A DNA stretch of 43,540 bases from an uncultured Clostridium sp. (GCA_945919455.1 CAMEJH010000007.1:1-43540); one strand, 5' to 3'; shown: positions 31,189-40,432, counted from the stretch's first letter. Numbers and translations are program-made. Notes: generated by a model not told the origin, from the sequence alone.

Positions 31189-32322
31189 ATGAAAATATTA
31201 ATAGTAATAGATCAATATGATGGGGCAAATAATGGAACAACAATTTCAGCAAGAAGATTTGTAGAAAATCTACGAAAAAGAGGAAATGATGTTAGAGTAA
31301 TAAGTACAGGAAAAGACGAAGACGGAAAATATACAGTAAATAAAATACACTTAACTCCAATAGTAAATTGGATAGTAAGTTCACAAGGAATGGTATTTGC
31401 AAAAGCAGATGAAGAAAAATTAAGAGAAGCTATAGCATGGGCAGATATAGTACATTTTTATATGCCATTCTTTTTATCAATAAAAGGAATGAAAATTGCA
31501 AAAGAATTGAATAAACCTATGACATCAGCATTTCATGTTCAACCAGAAAATATAACATATACAATAGGACTAGGTAAAAAAGAAGGAATAAATGATACAA
31601 TTTACACAGTTTTTAAAGACACTTTTTTTAATGAATTTAATCACATACATTGCCCAAGTAATTTTATAGCAAATGAATTGAAAAAACATGGATATACTGC
31701 AAAATTGCATGTCATATCAAACGGAATAGAAGCAGATTGGAAATATATGAAGTCAGAAAAACCTGATAATTTAAAAGATAAAATAGTAATAACTATGGTT
31801 GGAAGATTATCAGGAGAAAAAAGACAAGATGTACTTATAGATGCTGTTAAGCAAGCAAAATATGCAGATAAAATACAGCTAATATTTGCAGGAAAAGGTC
31901 CAAAGAGAAATCATTATATGAAACTTGGAGAACAATTGACAAATAAACCAATTTTTGAATTTTGTAACAAAGAAAAGTTACAGAATATATTATCATATAC
32001 AGATTTATATGTGCACACATCAGATGCAGAGATAGAAGCGATTTCTTGTATAGAAGCAATTGCAACTGGGCTTGTACCAATAATTGCTAAAAGTGACAAA
32101 TCTGCAACAAGTCAATTTGCATTAGATGAAAGAAGTACATTTGAGGCAGGAAATAGTAAAGAATTAGCAGAAAAAATCAATTATTGGTTAGATAATACAG
32201 AAGAACGAAAAAATATGGAAAAAGAATATGCAAAAAACGCAGAAAAATATAGAATTGAAAAAAGTATGGAACAAATAGAAAAAATGTTCAAAGAAGAGAT
32301 AGAAGAAAAAAGTAGTAAATAA
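31189..32322 (+). CDS. GT4-family glycosyltransferase, probably glycolipid synthesis
   Basis: A 377-aa GT-B fold enzyme. The N-terminal acceptor domain has YDGANNGTTISARRF and DIVHFYMPFF; MVGRLSGEKRQDVLIDAV near 204 starts the nucleotide-sugar domain. The EX7E-type motif is in DAEIEAISCIEAIATGLVPI near 287. No membrane span. It resembles monoglucosyldiacylglycerol synthase-like enzymes of Firmicutes. Being followed 10 nt later by a PlsC-type acyltransferase supports a lipid or glycolipid role. Sugar and acceptor cannot be read from the sequence. Confidence 0.85.
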   Translation: MKILIVIDQYDGANNGTTISARRFVENLRKRGNDVRVISTGKDEDGKYTVNKIHLTPIVNWIVSSQGMVFAKADEEKLREAIAWADIVHFYMPFFLSIKGMKIAKELNKPMTSAFHVQPENITYTIGLGKKEGINDTIYTVFKDTFFNEFNHIHCPSNFIANELKKHGYTAKLHVISNGIEADWKYMKSEKPDNLKDKIVITMVGRLSGEKRQDVLIDAVKQAKYADKIQLIFAGKGPKRNHYMKLGEQLTNKPIFEFCNKEKLQNILSYTDLYVHTSDAEIEAISCIEAIATGLVPIIAKSDKSATSQFALDERSTFEAGNSKELAEKINYWLDNTEERKNMEKEYAKNAEKYRIEKSMEQIEKMFKEEIEEKSSK

Positions 32323-32332
32323 GGGGAGATAA

Positions 32333-33076
32333 ATGAAACAAATTGAATATGAAAATCTTAATTTAAAGAGTGATGAACAAGAATGTCATATGTGGGAACC
32401 TTTAGATTTTGAAATAAAAGATGATTATAAATATATAATTGATAATAAAATATTAAATTGTTTTTCTGATTTATTATTTATAATAATTACACCAATTTTA
32501 TGGATATTAAACAGAGTTTTATTTGGATTTGATGTTGAAGGGGTAGATAATTTACGAAAAGTGTCAGGAGGAAAGGTAACGATTTCTAATCATGTACATC
32601 CAATGGATTGTACAATGAATGGTTTGATCAACTTTCCAGAAAGAACTTATTTTCCTACGCTTGCAACAAATTTTAAAATACCATTTATAAGACATTTAAT
32701 AAGAGTGTTATATGCTATACCAATACCTAAAAAAACAGCACAAATAGAAAAATTTTTTGAACAGATAAAGAAAGCTTTAGCAGAAGGTAAAACAATACAC
32801 ATGTATCCAGAAGCGGCACTTTGGCCTTATTATGAAAAAATAAGACCCTTTAAAAAAGGAGCATTTAAAATGGCTGCAGAAGCTGGATGCCCAATTGTGC
32901 CTATTTTGTATACATTTGAGGAACCAGATGGAATATTTGCATTATATAAAAAGAAAAAATGTATACATGCAAAAGTTTTAGAACCTGTTTATCCAAATTT
33001 AAATTTGAGTAAAAATGAAATTGCCGAAGACTTGCAAAGAAGGGTCATGGAAGAATATAATAAATATTGTAATTAG
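32333..33076 (+). CDS. PlsC-type lysophospholipid/glycerolipid acyltransferase
   Basis: A 247-aa membrane-associated acyltransferase. The catalytic HX4D is in ISNHVHPMDC near 85. Block II (FPTLATNFKIPFIRHLIRVL), block III (MYPEAALWP, where EGT is usual) and block IV (GCPIVPILY) follow. A hydrophobic helix near 48-70 (LLFIIITPILWILNRVLF) anchors it. It transfers an acyl chain to a glycerol-backbone acceptor. EA replacing EG in block III is a mild deviation. It follows the glycosyltransferase with AAGGGGAG as ribosome site, probably as one operon. Confidence 0.85.
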   Translation: MKQIEYENLNLKSDEQECHMWEPLDFEIKDDYKYIIDNKILNCFSDLLFIIITPILWILNRVLFGFDVEGVDNLRKVSGGKVTISNHVHPMDCTMNGLINFPERTYFPTLATNFKIPFIRHLIRVLYAIPIPKKTAQIEKFFEQIKKALAEGKTIHMYPEAALWPYYEKIRPFKKGAFKMAAEAGCPIVPILYTFEEPDGIFALYKKKKCIHAKVLEPVYPNLNLSKNEIAEDLQRRVMEEYNKYCN

Positions 33077-33079
33077 TAC

Positions 33080-33108
33080 TTGTCAAATAAAGACAAATAT
33101 AGTATAAT
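33080..33108 (+). promoter_or_regulatory. tyrS promoter
   Basis: TTGTCA (33080-33085), 17 bp and TATAAT (33103-33108), upstream of the T-box leader. Confidence 0.75.
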
Positions 33109-33114
33109 ATAACA

Positions 33115-33368
33115 TATTAATTTAATTGCGTTCTAAAAAGAAAAACAATAGTAGTTTATAGTTACAAATAAAAGAGAGATAGTGGAGGGTGAAAACTATC
33201 AGAATATAAAATTACGAAATACAATTCTTATAGTAATTAACGTTAGCAACGAATAGCTATAATAAGGCAACAATAACTGCATATAAATTTTAATGTAGTA
33301 GTTAGTTGTAAATAAAGGTGGTACCACGAGTCAAATCGTCCTTTAAGTAGGACAATTTGGCTTTTTTT
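33115..33368 (+). promoter_or_regulatory. Tyrosine T-box riboswitch with terminator
   Basis: AAAGGTGGTACCACG (33314-33328) is the T-box proper, which pairs with the tRNA acceptor end. The preceding region folds as Stem I (GATAGT...ACTATC). A TAC codon at 33220-33222 in GAAATACAATTC is the likely Tyr specifier. The terminator AGTCAAATCGTCC/GGACAATTTGGCT with seven T ends near 33368, just before tyrS. Uncharged tRNA-Tyr would favour readthrough. Confidence 0.92.
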
Positions 33369-33396
33369 GATAAGTAGTAATAATAGGAGGTAAAAA

Positions 33397-34623
33397 ATGA
33401 CACTAGTAGAAGATTTAAAATGGAGAGGACTAATAAAAGATATATCAAGTCCAGAATTAGAAGAAAAATTGAATAAAGGTGGAATGAGTTTCTATATAGG
33501 AACAGATCCAACAGCAGATAGTTTACATGTAGGACATTTATCAAGTTTCTTAATTTCAAAAAGATTAAAAGAAGCGGGACATCATCCTATCTTATTAGTA
33601 GGTGGAGGAACAGGAATGATAGGTGACCCAAGACCTACAACTGAAAGAGCAATGATAAGTAAAGAACAAGTTCAACACAATTTTGATTGCTTGAAAAAAC
33701 AAGTAGAAGAAATGTTTGGATTTGAAGTAGTAAACAATAATGATTGGTATAAAGATGTTAATATGATAGACTTCTTAAGAGATTATGGAAAATACTTTAA
33801 TGTAAATTATATGATAGATAAAGACATAATAAGGAGAAGACTAGAAACAGGAATAACATATACAGAATTTTCATATATGATATTACAAGCTATAGACTTT
33901 AAATATTTACATGAACATAAAAATGTAGATTTGCAATGTGCAGGTTCTGATCAATGGGGAAACATAACAGCAGGAATAGATTTAATAAGAAAATCTACAG
34001 GTGATGAAGTATATGGATTCACAATGCCACTTGTTACAGATTCACAAGGCAAAAAATTCGGAAAGAGTGAAGGAAATGCTTTATGGTTAGATAAAAATAA
34101 AACATCAAGTTATAAGTTATATCAATTCTTTGTAAATGTAGAAGATTCAATGGTAATAGACTATTTAAAAATATATACTTTCTTATCTAAAGAAGAAATA
34201 GAAGAATATGAAAGAAAAAATAATGAACATCCAGAATTAAGAGAAGCACATAAAGCTTTAGCAAGAGAAATAATAACATTTTTACACGGAAAAGAAGAAT
34301 ATGAAAGAGCAGAAAAATTAGCAGAGAGTTTATTTAATAATCAATTTAAAGATTTAACAAAACAAGATATTAGTGACTTATTTGATGAGCAAGACATAAA
34401 AGAGGTAGAAAGTAATATTTCAGTAATAGATTTAATAGTTAATCTAGGAGCCGCTTCTAGTAAAAGAGAAGCAAGAGAGTTTATTACAAATGGTGCAGTA
34501 TCAATAAATGGAGAAAAAATAACAGATACAGCTTTAACAATAACAGATAATATGTTCATAGACAATACATATATAATAGTAAAAAGAGGAAAGAAAAATT
34601 ACTATGTAGGTAGAAAAAAATAA
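33397..34623 (+). CDS. tyrS: Tyrosyl-tRNA synthetase
   Basis: A 408-aa class I synthetase. The HIGH motif reads HVGHLSS near 48. The Tyr-specific pocket is in TEFSYMILQAIDF and AGSDQWGN. KMSKS reads KFGKSEG near 228. The last ~65 residues form an S4 RNA-binding domain (AASSKREAREFITNGAVSINGEKI). Length and order fit bacterial TyrRS. It is expressed from the T-box leader directly upstream, with AATAGGAGG before the ATG. Confidence 0.97.
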   Translation: MTLVEDLKWRGLIKDISSPELEEKLNKGGMSFYIGTDPTADSLHVGHLSSFLISKRLKEAGHHPILLVGGGTGMIGDPRPTTERAMISKEQVQHNFDCLKKQVEEMFGFEVVNNNDWYKDVNMIDFLRDYGKYFNVNYMIDKDIIRRRLETGITYTEFSYMILQAIDFKYLHEHKNVDLQCAGSDQWGNITAGIDLIRKSTGDEVYGFTMPLVTDSQGKKFGKSEGNALWLDKNKTSSYKLYQFFVNVEDSMVIDYLKIYTFLSKEEIEEYERKNNEHPELREAHKALAREIITFLHGKEEYERAEKLAESLFNNQFKDLTKQDISDLFDEQDIKEVESNISVIDLIVNLGAASSKREAREFITNGAVSINGEKITDTALTITDNMFIDNTYIIVKRGKKNYYVGRKK

Positions 34624-34669
34624 TTTATTTTACCATATTGAAATCAAATGATAATAAAGGAGAGTCAAA

Positions 34670-35521
34670 ATGGAGAAAGCAGTATTAGTTTTAGAAGGTG
34701 GAGCGATGCGAAGCCTTTATACATCTGGAGTACTTGATGTATTAATGGATAACAATATAGAAATAGAATGTACTGTAGGAGTTTCTGCAGGAGCGTTAAC
34801 AGGTTCAAATTATGTATCTAAACAACGAGGCAGAACTGCAAATATAAATATAGAATATTGTAATGATCCCAAATATATTGGAGTAAAAGCAATAAAAAAT
34901 AATAAAGGACTAGTAGGCTTTGATTACCTATTTGGAGAAATATCACAATACAAAGTACCATTTGATGAAAAAACTTTTAATGAATCCAAACAAAAATTCT
35001 TTGTGGGAGCTACTAATTGTTTAACAGGTAAAACAGAATTTTTTGAAAAAGGACAAGTTGATATTTATAAAATATTGCAAGCATCATCTAGTATGCCAAT
35101 TGTATCAAATATTGTAGAAATACAAGGAAATCCATATTTAGATGGTGCAATAGAGTGTAACATTCCAATTGAATGGGCAATGCAACAAGGATATAATAAA
35201 ATTGTAGTAGTGTTAACTAGGGACAAAGATTACAAAAAAGAAGAATTATCAAATAATATGAGAAAAATATATGGTATAAGATATAAAAAATATCCAGAAC
35301 TCGTAAAAACAATATGCAATAAACCAGCAAAATACAACAAAACAGTGGAAGAAATAAACAAGTTAGAAAAAGAAGGAAAAATTTTTGTAATTCGTCCTCA
35401 AAAACCAATAGAAGTGTCAAGGCTTGAAAAAGATAAAGAAAAGCTACAAGAATTATATAAACAAGGTTTAACAGAAATAAATGAGCAACTAGATAACCTA
35501 AAGAAATATTTAGCAGATTGA
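34670..35521 (+). CDS. Patatin-like phospholipase
   Basis: A 283-aa cytoplasmic patatin. LVLEGGAMRSLYTSGVLDVL at the start gives the oxyanion-hole Gly motif. The nucleophile Ser is in GVSAGAL (GxSxG, near residue 40), and the catalytic Asp is in YLDGAIE (DGA, near 162). It resembles the RssA/YjjU group of bacterial patatins. The substrate is probably membrane phospholipid; the role is unknown. GGAGAG precedes the ATG. A strong terminator overlaps the end of the gene. Confidence 0.9.
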   Translation: MEKAVLVLEGGAMRSLYTSGVLDVLMDNNIEIECTVGVSAGALTGSNYVSKQRGRTANINIEYCNDPKYIGVKAIKNNKGLVGFDYLFGEISQYKVPFDEKTFNESKQKFFVGATNCLTGKTEFFEKGQVDIYKILQASSSMPIVSNIVEIQGNPYLDGAIECNIPIEWAMQQGYNKIVVVLTRDKDYKKEELSNNMRKIYGIRYKKYPELVKTICNKPAKYNKTVEEINKLEKEGKIFVIRPQKPIEVSRLEKDKEKLQELYKQGLTEINEQLDNLKKYLAD

Positions 35522-35546
35522 GAACATTTTTCTCAATCTTTTTTTC
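35516..35546 (+). terminator. Terminator after the patatin gene
   Basis: GATTGAGAA and TTCTCAATC pair around CATTT and are followed by seven T. The stem overlaps the stop codon. Confidence 0.92.
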
Positions 35547-35613
35547 TTGTAACTATTTATTTTTTTCGCAAATTATGGTATCATATTTATGTTAAAAAAG
35601 AGAGGTGATAAAA

Positions 35614-35703
35614 ATGGGTGAAGAACCGAGAGAAAATCCAAAGCTGAGAATGTATAAGAATATTATTCAAGAAAATGAAGAAGGCTCTTCATTCATTTTT
35701 TGA
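35614..35703 (+). CDS. Acidic/proline leader peptide before mgtE (29 aa), candidate Mg2+-sensing leader
   Basis: It starts MGEEPRENPKLRMYKNIIQE after AGAGAGGTGATAAAA, a good ribosome site, and ends at a TGA overlapping a terminator U tract. The N-terminus has EEP and ENP. In E. coli MgtL, an acidic/proline N-terminus (EPDP) destabilises the ribosome at low Mg2+ and turns on the Mg2+ transporter mgtA. Here the gene behind the leader also encodes a Mg2+ transporter. The analogy in position and composition is seen; the mechanism is inferred. TATCAT at 35579-35584 may be its -10. Confidence 0.6.
   Translation: MGEEPRENPKLRMYKNIIQENEEGSSFIF
35674..35702 (+). terminator. Terminator overlapping the leader ORF, candidate attenuator of mgtE
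   Basis: AATGAAGA (35674-35681) and TCTTCATT (35686-35693) pair around AGGC, followed by CATTTTTT. GGTGAAGA at the leader's second codons can pair with the same TCTTCATT arm (two G-U), a possible antiterminator. The hairpin lies between the promoter and mgtE. Confidence 0.65.
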
Positions 35704-35751
35704 TGTATTAATGTTCTTATCCATTTCTAAAAATAAATAGGGGGAAAAGAA

Positions 35752-37089
35752 ATGGAAATAGAAGAAATAAAAAAATTAGTAGAAAACAAAAGATTTACTG
35801 AATTAAAAAGTAAATTGGCAGAAATGAATAGTGCGGACATATCAGAAATATTAGATGAATTAGAAGATAAAGAGAGTGTAATTATAGTATTTAGGCTATT
35901 AACAAAAGAAAAAGCAGGTATAACATTTTCTCATATGGAATCAGACATGAGAGAAAAATTAATTAGTGACTTAACTGATAAAGAGTTAAAAAATGTGTTA
36001 GATGAATTATTTATGGATGATACAGTTGACCTAATAGAAGAAATGCCATCAAATGTTGTACCTAAAATTTTAAAAGCAATTCCAAAAGAAGATAGAAAAG
36101 TAGTAAATGAGTTATTAAAATATCCAGACGATAGTGCTGGAAGTATAATGACAACAGAGTTTATAGATTTAAAAGAACATATGTCTGTAGAAGAAGCATT
36201 AAAAAGAATTAGAAAAATAGGACTAGATTCAGAAACAATCTATACATGTTATGTATTAAATGATGAGAGAATTTTAAAAGGTATCATAAACATTAAAGAA
36301 ATACTGCTAAGTAGTAAAGAAACAAAAATAGGGTCTTTAATGGAGACAAATATAATATCAGTAAATACTTTAGAAGATCAAGAAGAAGTTGCTAAGAAAT
36401 TTGATAAATACGATTATTTTGCATTACCAGTAGTTGACTACGAAAATAGATTAGTAGGAATAGTAACAGTAGACGATGCTATTAATGTATTACAAGATGA
36501 GGTAGCAGAAGACTTTGAAAAAATGGCTGCTATTACTCCAAATGAAGATGGATATTTTGAAACTTCTGTATTTAAACATGCAAGAAATAGAATAGTATGG
36601 TTATTAGTATTAATGCTATCTGCAGCATTTACAGGAGGCATTATAGAACAATATGAAGAGGCATTTGCTGCAGTTCCACTTTTGGTATCATTTATTCCTA
36701 TGATAATGGGAACAGGAGGCAATTGTGGTTCACAGAGTTCAACATTAATTATTCGTGGTCTTGCAACAGATGAAATAAAAATTAAAGATATATTTAGAGC
36801 TCTTTGGAAGGAAATAAGAGTATCTATATTAGTTGGTATTACATTAGCAGTAGTAAATGGTATAAGAATAATAATTCAATATCAAAATGTACAACTTGCA
36901 ATAGTATTAGGAATAACTTTAATTGCAACAGTAACTATATCAAAAATACTAGGCTGCTTATTGCCAATGATTGCTAAAAAGTTAAAATTAGATCCAGCAA
37001 TAATGGCTGCACCATTAATAACAACATTGGTTGATGTATGTTCAATATTAGTATATTTCCAAATTGCAACTACAATTATGGGACTTTAG
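35752..37089 (+). CDS. mgtE: Magnesium transporter MgtE (copy 1)
   Basis: A 445-aa MgtE. The N-terminal superhelical domain (1-125) includes MDDTVDLIEEMPSN. Tandem CBS domains span about 130-255 (DDSAGSIMTTEFIDL; VGIVTVDDAINVLQDE). A five-TM pore domain follows from 275, with GTGGNCGSQSSTL and the PLITTLVDVCSI segment bearing the pore Asp. The N and CBS domains sense cytoplasmic Mg2+ and close the pore when it is high. It is followed closely by a second mgtE, and preceded by a leader ORF and attenuator-like hairpin. Confidence 0.95.
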   Translation: MEIEEIKKLVENKRFTELKSKLAEMNSADISEILDELEDKESVIIVFRLLTKEKAGITFSHMESDMREKLISDLTDKELKNVLDELFMDDTVDLIEEMPSNVVPKILKAIPKEDRKVVNELLKYPDDSAGSIMTTEFIDLKEHMSVEEALKRIRKIGLDSETIYTCYVLNDERILKGIINIKEILLSSKETKIGSLMETNIISVNTLEDQEEVAKKFDKYDYFALPVVDYENRLVGIVTVDDAINVLQDEVAEDFEKMAAITPNEDGYFETSVFKHARNRIVWLLVLMLSAAFTGGIIEQYEEAFAAVPLLVSFIPMIMGTGGNCGSQSSTLIIRGLATDEIKIKDIFRALWKEIRVSILVGITLAVVNGIRIIIQYQNVQLAIVLGITLIATVTISKILGCLLPMIAKKLKLDPAIMAAPLITTLVDVCSILVYFQIATTIMGL

Positions 37090-37106
37090 GATAAGAGGTG
37101 ACACAG

Positions 37107-38444
37107 ATGGAAATAGAAGAAATGATAGAAAATTTAATAAAAGAAAAAAAGTACACAGAATTAAAAGCTCAATTAAAAGAAATGAAAAGTGCAGATGTTT
37201 CAGCAGTATTAGATACTTTAAATAAAGAAGAAGCTGTTATTGTGTTTAGATTATTATCAAAAGAAAAGGCAGGAATGACTTTTTCTTATATGGAAACAGA
37301 CATGAGGGAAAAGTTAATTCAAAACTTAACAGATGCAGAATTAAAAAATATATTAGATGAGTTGTTCATGGATGATACAGTAGATCTAATAGAAGAAATG
37401 CCTTCTAATGCTGTAACAAGAATTTTAAAGTCCGTAAACAGAAATGATAGAAAAATAATAAATGAATTACTAAAATATCCAGATGATAGTGCTGGAAGTA
37501 TAATGACCACAGAGTTTATAGACTTTAAGGAAAATATGACAATAGAGCAAGCCTTAGAAAGAATACGTAAAATAGGAACGGATTCAGAAACAATTTATAC
37601 TTGCTATGTATTAGATAAAAATAGAGTATTACAGGGAATTGTAAGTATTAAAGAACTATTATTAGCAAAAGAAGACAGTTTAATTTCAGATATAATGGAA
37701 ACAAACATAATATCAGTAAATACTTTAGAAGACCAAGAAGAAGTTGCCAAAAAGTTTGACAAATATGATTTATATGCATTACCAGTAGTTGATAATGAAA
37801 ATAGACTCGTAGGAATAGTAACAGTAGATGATGCTATTAATGTATTACAAGATGAAGTAGAAGAAGACTTTGAAAAAATGGCTGCTATGCAACCTACCGA
37901 AGATGGATATTTTGAAACATCAGTGTTTAAACATGCTAAAAACAGAATTGTTTGGTTATTAGTTTTAATGCTTTCTTCTGCAATAACTGGAGGAATTATA
38001 ACAAATTATGAAAATGCATTTGCTGCAATTCCCATTTTAGTAGCGTTTATTCCTATGATAATGGACACAGGTGGAAACTGTGGGTCACAAAGTTCAACAT
38101 TAATTATTCGTGGTCTTGCCACAGATGAATTAGAATTAAAAGATGTATTCAAGATTTTTTGGAAAGAAATTAGAATCGCTGTAGTTGTAGGAATAACATT
38201 AACTATTGTAAATGGTTTGAGAATTTTTGTACAATACAAAAATCTACAGCTTGCAATTACAGTTGGATTAAGTATAACAGTTACAGTTATATTATCAAAA
38301 TCAATAGGATGCTTATTGCCATTGCTTGCTAAAAAATTAAAATTAGATCCAGCAATAATGGCCGCACCACTTATTACAACAATAGTTGACATTCTTTCAA
38401 TATTAGTATATTTCCAAATTGCAACAGCAATAATGGGACTTTAA
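37107..38444 (+). CDS. mgtE: Magnesium transporter MgtE (copy 2)
   Basis: A 445-aa tandem paralogue, the same length as copy 1 and closely similar throughout. The CBS segment NTLEDQEEVAKKFDKYD and the last TM (LVYFQIAT-IMGL) are near-identical. DTGGNCGSQ replaces GTGGNCGSQ, and both forms occur in the family. The start at 37107 (MEIEEMIEN) is preferred: AGAGG lies 8 nt upstream, and it matches the copy 1 N-terminus, whereas GTG 37098 overlaps that site. Only 17 nt separate the copies, so both are under the leader control. This is probably a recent local duplication, or heteromeric channels. Confidence 0.94.
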   Translation: MEIEEMIENLIKEKKYTELKAQLKEMKSADVSAVLDTLNKEEAVIVFRLLSKEKAGMTFSYMETDMREKLIQNLTDAELKNILDELFMDDTVDLIEEMPSNAVTRILKSVNRNDRKIINELLKYPDDSAGSIMTTEFIDFKENMTIEQALERIRKIGTDSETIYTCYVLDKNRVLQGIVSIKELLLAKEDSLISDIMETNIISVNTLEDQEEVAKKFDKYDLYALPVVDNENRLVGIVTVDDAINVLQDEVEEDFEKMAAMQPTEDGYFETSVFKHAKNRIVWLLVLMLSSAITGGIITNYENAFAAIPILVAFIPMIMDTGGNCGSQSSTLIIRGLATDELELKDVFKIFWKEIRIAVVVGITLTIVNGLRIFVQYKNLQLAITVGLSITVTVILSKSIGCLLPLLAKKLKLDPAIMAAPLITTIVDILSILVYFQIATAIMGL

Positions 38445-38463
38445 ATGTGAATTTTTTGTGAAA

Positions 38464-38506
38464 TTAGCACTCTTTTATTGACATTGCTAAAATAAAGATA
38501 TATAAT
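38464..38506 (+). promoter_or_regulatory. htpG promoter with CIRCE-like HrcA operator
   Basis: TTAGCACTC (38464-38472), 9 nt and CATTGCTAA (38482-38490), overlapping TTGACA (38478-38483), 17 bp and TATAAT (38501-38506). The half-sites are identical to those before clpB, with the same two mismatches to canonical CIRCE, so this is a genome-specific operator variant. Confidence 0.85.
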
Positions 38507-38535
38507 ATGCAATGTTAAAGGAGAGTGTTTTTATT

Positions 38536-40419
38536 ATGGGAACAAAACAATTCAAAGCAGAATCTAAAAGATTATTAGATTTAATGATTAATTCAATTTA
38601 TACAAATAAAGAAATATTTTTAAGAGAACTAATTTCTAATGCAAGTGATGCATTGGACAAACTACATTATCGTTCATTAACAGACAAAGACATTTCTATA
38701 GATCTTTTAAATTTGGAAATAAAGATAGAAATTGATAAAACTAATAGGCAAATTGTAATAAAAGATAATGGATGTGGAATGACAGAAAAAGAATTAGAAA
38801 GCAATCTGGGAACAATTGCTAAGAGTGGATCATTAGCATTTAAAGAAGCTAATGAGAAAAAAGAAGATATTGATATAATAGGCCAATTTGGTGTTGGATT
38901 TTATTCAGCATTTATGGTAAGTGACAAAGTAACAGTTGAAAGTAAAGCAATAAATAATGAACAAGCATATAAATGGGAATCTAAAGGTGCAGAAGGATAT
39001 ACAATAGAGCCATGTGATAAAAAAGAAGTAGGCACAACAATTACACTACACATAAAAGAAGACAGTGAAGAAGAAAAATACAGTGAATTTTTAGATGAGT
39101 ATAAAATACAAGAATTAATTAAAAAATATTCAGATTATATAAGATATCCTATCAAGATGGACTTAGAGCACAGCCATAAAAAAGAAGGAACAGAAAATGA
39201 ATATGAAAAAGTAATTGAAACTGAAACAATAAATAGTATGATTCCTATTTGGAAAAGAGAAAAAAGTAAAGTAAAAAAAGAAGAATATAATAATTTTTAT
39301 ACAGAAAAATTTAATGACTTTTTACAACCTTTAAAAGTAATACATTCATCAGTAGAAGGACAATTTAGTTATAATGCATTATTATACATTCCTGGACATT
39401 TACCTTATGATTACTATGCTCAAGATTATGAAAAAGGTCTACAATTATATTCTAATGGTGTACTAATAATGAATAAATGTAGTGAACTTTTACCTGATTA
39501 TTTTGGATTTATAAAAGGATTAGTAGATAGTCCAGACTTATCATTGAATATTTCAAGAGAAATGTTACAACATGATAGACAGTTAAGAGTTATAGCTAAA
39601 AATCTTGAAAACAAAATCAGAACAGAATTACAGAACATGCTAAAAAATGATAGAGAAGGATATGAAAAATTCTTTAACATATTTGGAATGCAACTAAAAT
39701 ATGGAACATATAACAACTATGGAGCTGATAAAGATAAATTAAAAGATCTGCTTATGTTTTATTCTTCGACAGAAAAGAAACTTGTTACATTTAGTGAATA
39801 TATTTCAAGAATGAAAGAAGGACAAGATACTATTTATTATGCATGTGGCGAATCTATAGATAAAATAGATTTGTTACCACAAGTTGATTCTGTAAAAGAT
39901 AAAGGATATGAAATTTTATATTTAGATGCAAGTGTTGACGAATTTATAATGCAAGTATTACAAGAATATGAAGGAAAGAAATTTGCAAATGTATGCGCTG
40001 ACAGTATAGATTTGGAAACAACTGAAGAAAAAGAAGAACTAAAAAAAGTTAATGAAGAAAATAAATCATTGTTTGATGTAATGAAAGAAGCAATTGGTGA
40101 GGAAGTACAAGGTATAAGGTTTACACATAAATTAAAAAATCACCCTGTATGTTTGACAAGTGAAGGGGCACTTTCTGTAAAGATGGAAAAAGTTATAAAT
40201 GCGATGCCAAATGAAGAAGGAGTTAAAGCACAAACAATATTAGAGATAAATGAAACACACCCTATTGTAGAAAAATTAAAGTCATTATATGATAACAACA
40301 AAGATGAATTAAAAGAATATACAAAAATTCTTTATGCACAAGCAAGACTTATTGAAGGATTACCAATAGAGAATCCTACAGAAATAAGTAATCTAGTTTG
40401 TAAAATGATATCAAAATAA
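38536..40419 (+). CDS. htpG: Chaperone protein HtpG (Hsp90)
   Basis: A 627-aa bacterial Hsp90. The GHKL ATPase domain has LISNASDALDKL (near 30-45), DNGCGM (near 80), IGQFGVGFYSAFMVSD (near 115) and GTTITLHI. The middle domain includes PLYIPGHLPYD-like YIPGHLPYD and SPDLSLNISREMLQ. The C-terminal dimerisation domain is full length. It matures and refolds client proteins in the cytosol. ATG 38536 (MGTKQFKAES) fits the family better than the in-frame start at 38512, although the AAGGAG is 12 nt away. It shares the CIRCE-like promoter of clpB. Confidence 0.96.
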   Translation: MGTKQFKAESKRLLDLMINSIYTNKEIFLRELISNASDALDKLHYRSLTDKDISIDLLNLEIKIEIDKTNRQIVIKDNGCGMTEKELESNLGTIAKSGSLAFKEANEKKEDIDIIGQFGVGFYSAFMVSDKVTVESKAINNEQAYKWESKGAEGYTIEPCDKKEVGTTITLHIKEDSEEEKYSEFLDEYKIQELIKKYSDYIRYPIKMDLEHSHKKEGTENEYEKVIETETINSMIPIWKREKSKVKKEEYNNFYTEKFNDFLQPLKVIHSSVEGQFSYNALLYIPGHLPYDYYAQDYEKGLQLYSNGVLIMNKCSELLPDYFGFIKGLVDSPDLSLNISREMLQHDRQLRVIAKNLENKIRTELQNMLKNDREGYEKFFNIFGMQLKYGTYNNYGADKDKLKDLLMFYSSTEKKLVTFSEYISRMKEGQDTIYYACGESIDKIDLLPQVDSVKDKGYEILYLDASVDEFIMQVLQEYEGKKFANVCADSIDLETTEEKEELKKVNEENKSLFDVMKEAIGEEVQGIRFTHKLKNHPVCLTSEGALSVKMEKVINAMPNEEGVKAQTILEINETHPIVEKLKSLYDNNKDELKEYTKILYAQARLIEGLPIENPTEISNLVCKMISK

Positions 40420-40432
40420 ATATAATAAATTA

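Noticed and set aside
35591..35752. M-box Mg2+ riboswitch before mgtE
   Set aside because: The leader is short and lacks the long three-helix arrangement. It contains a translatable ORF and one simple terminator instead.
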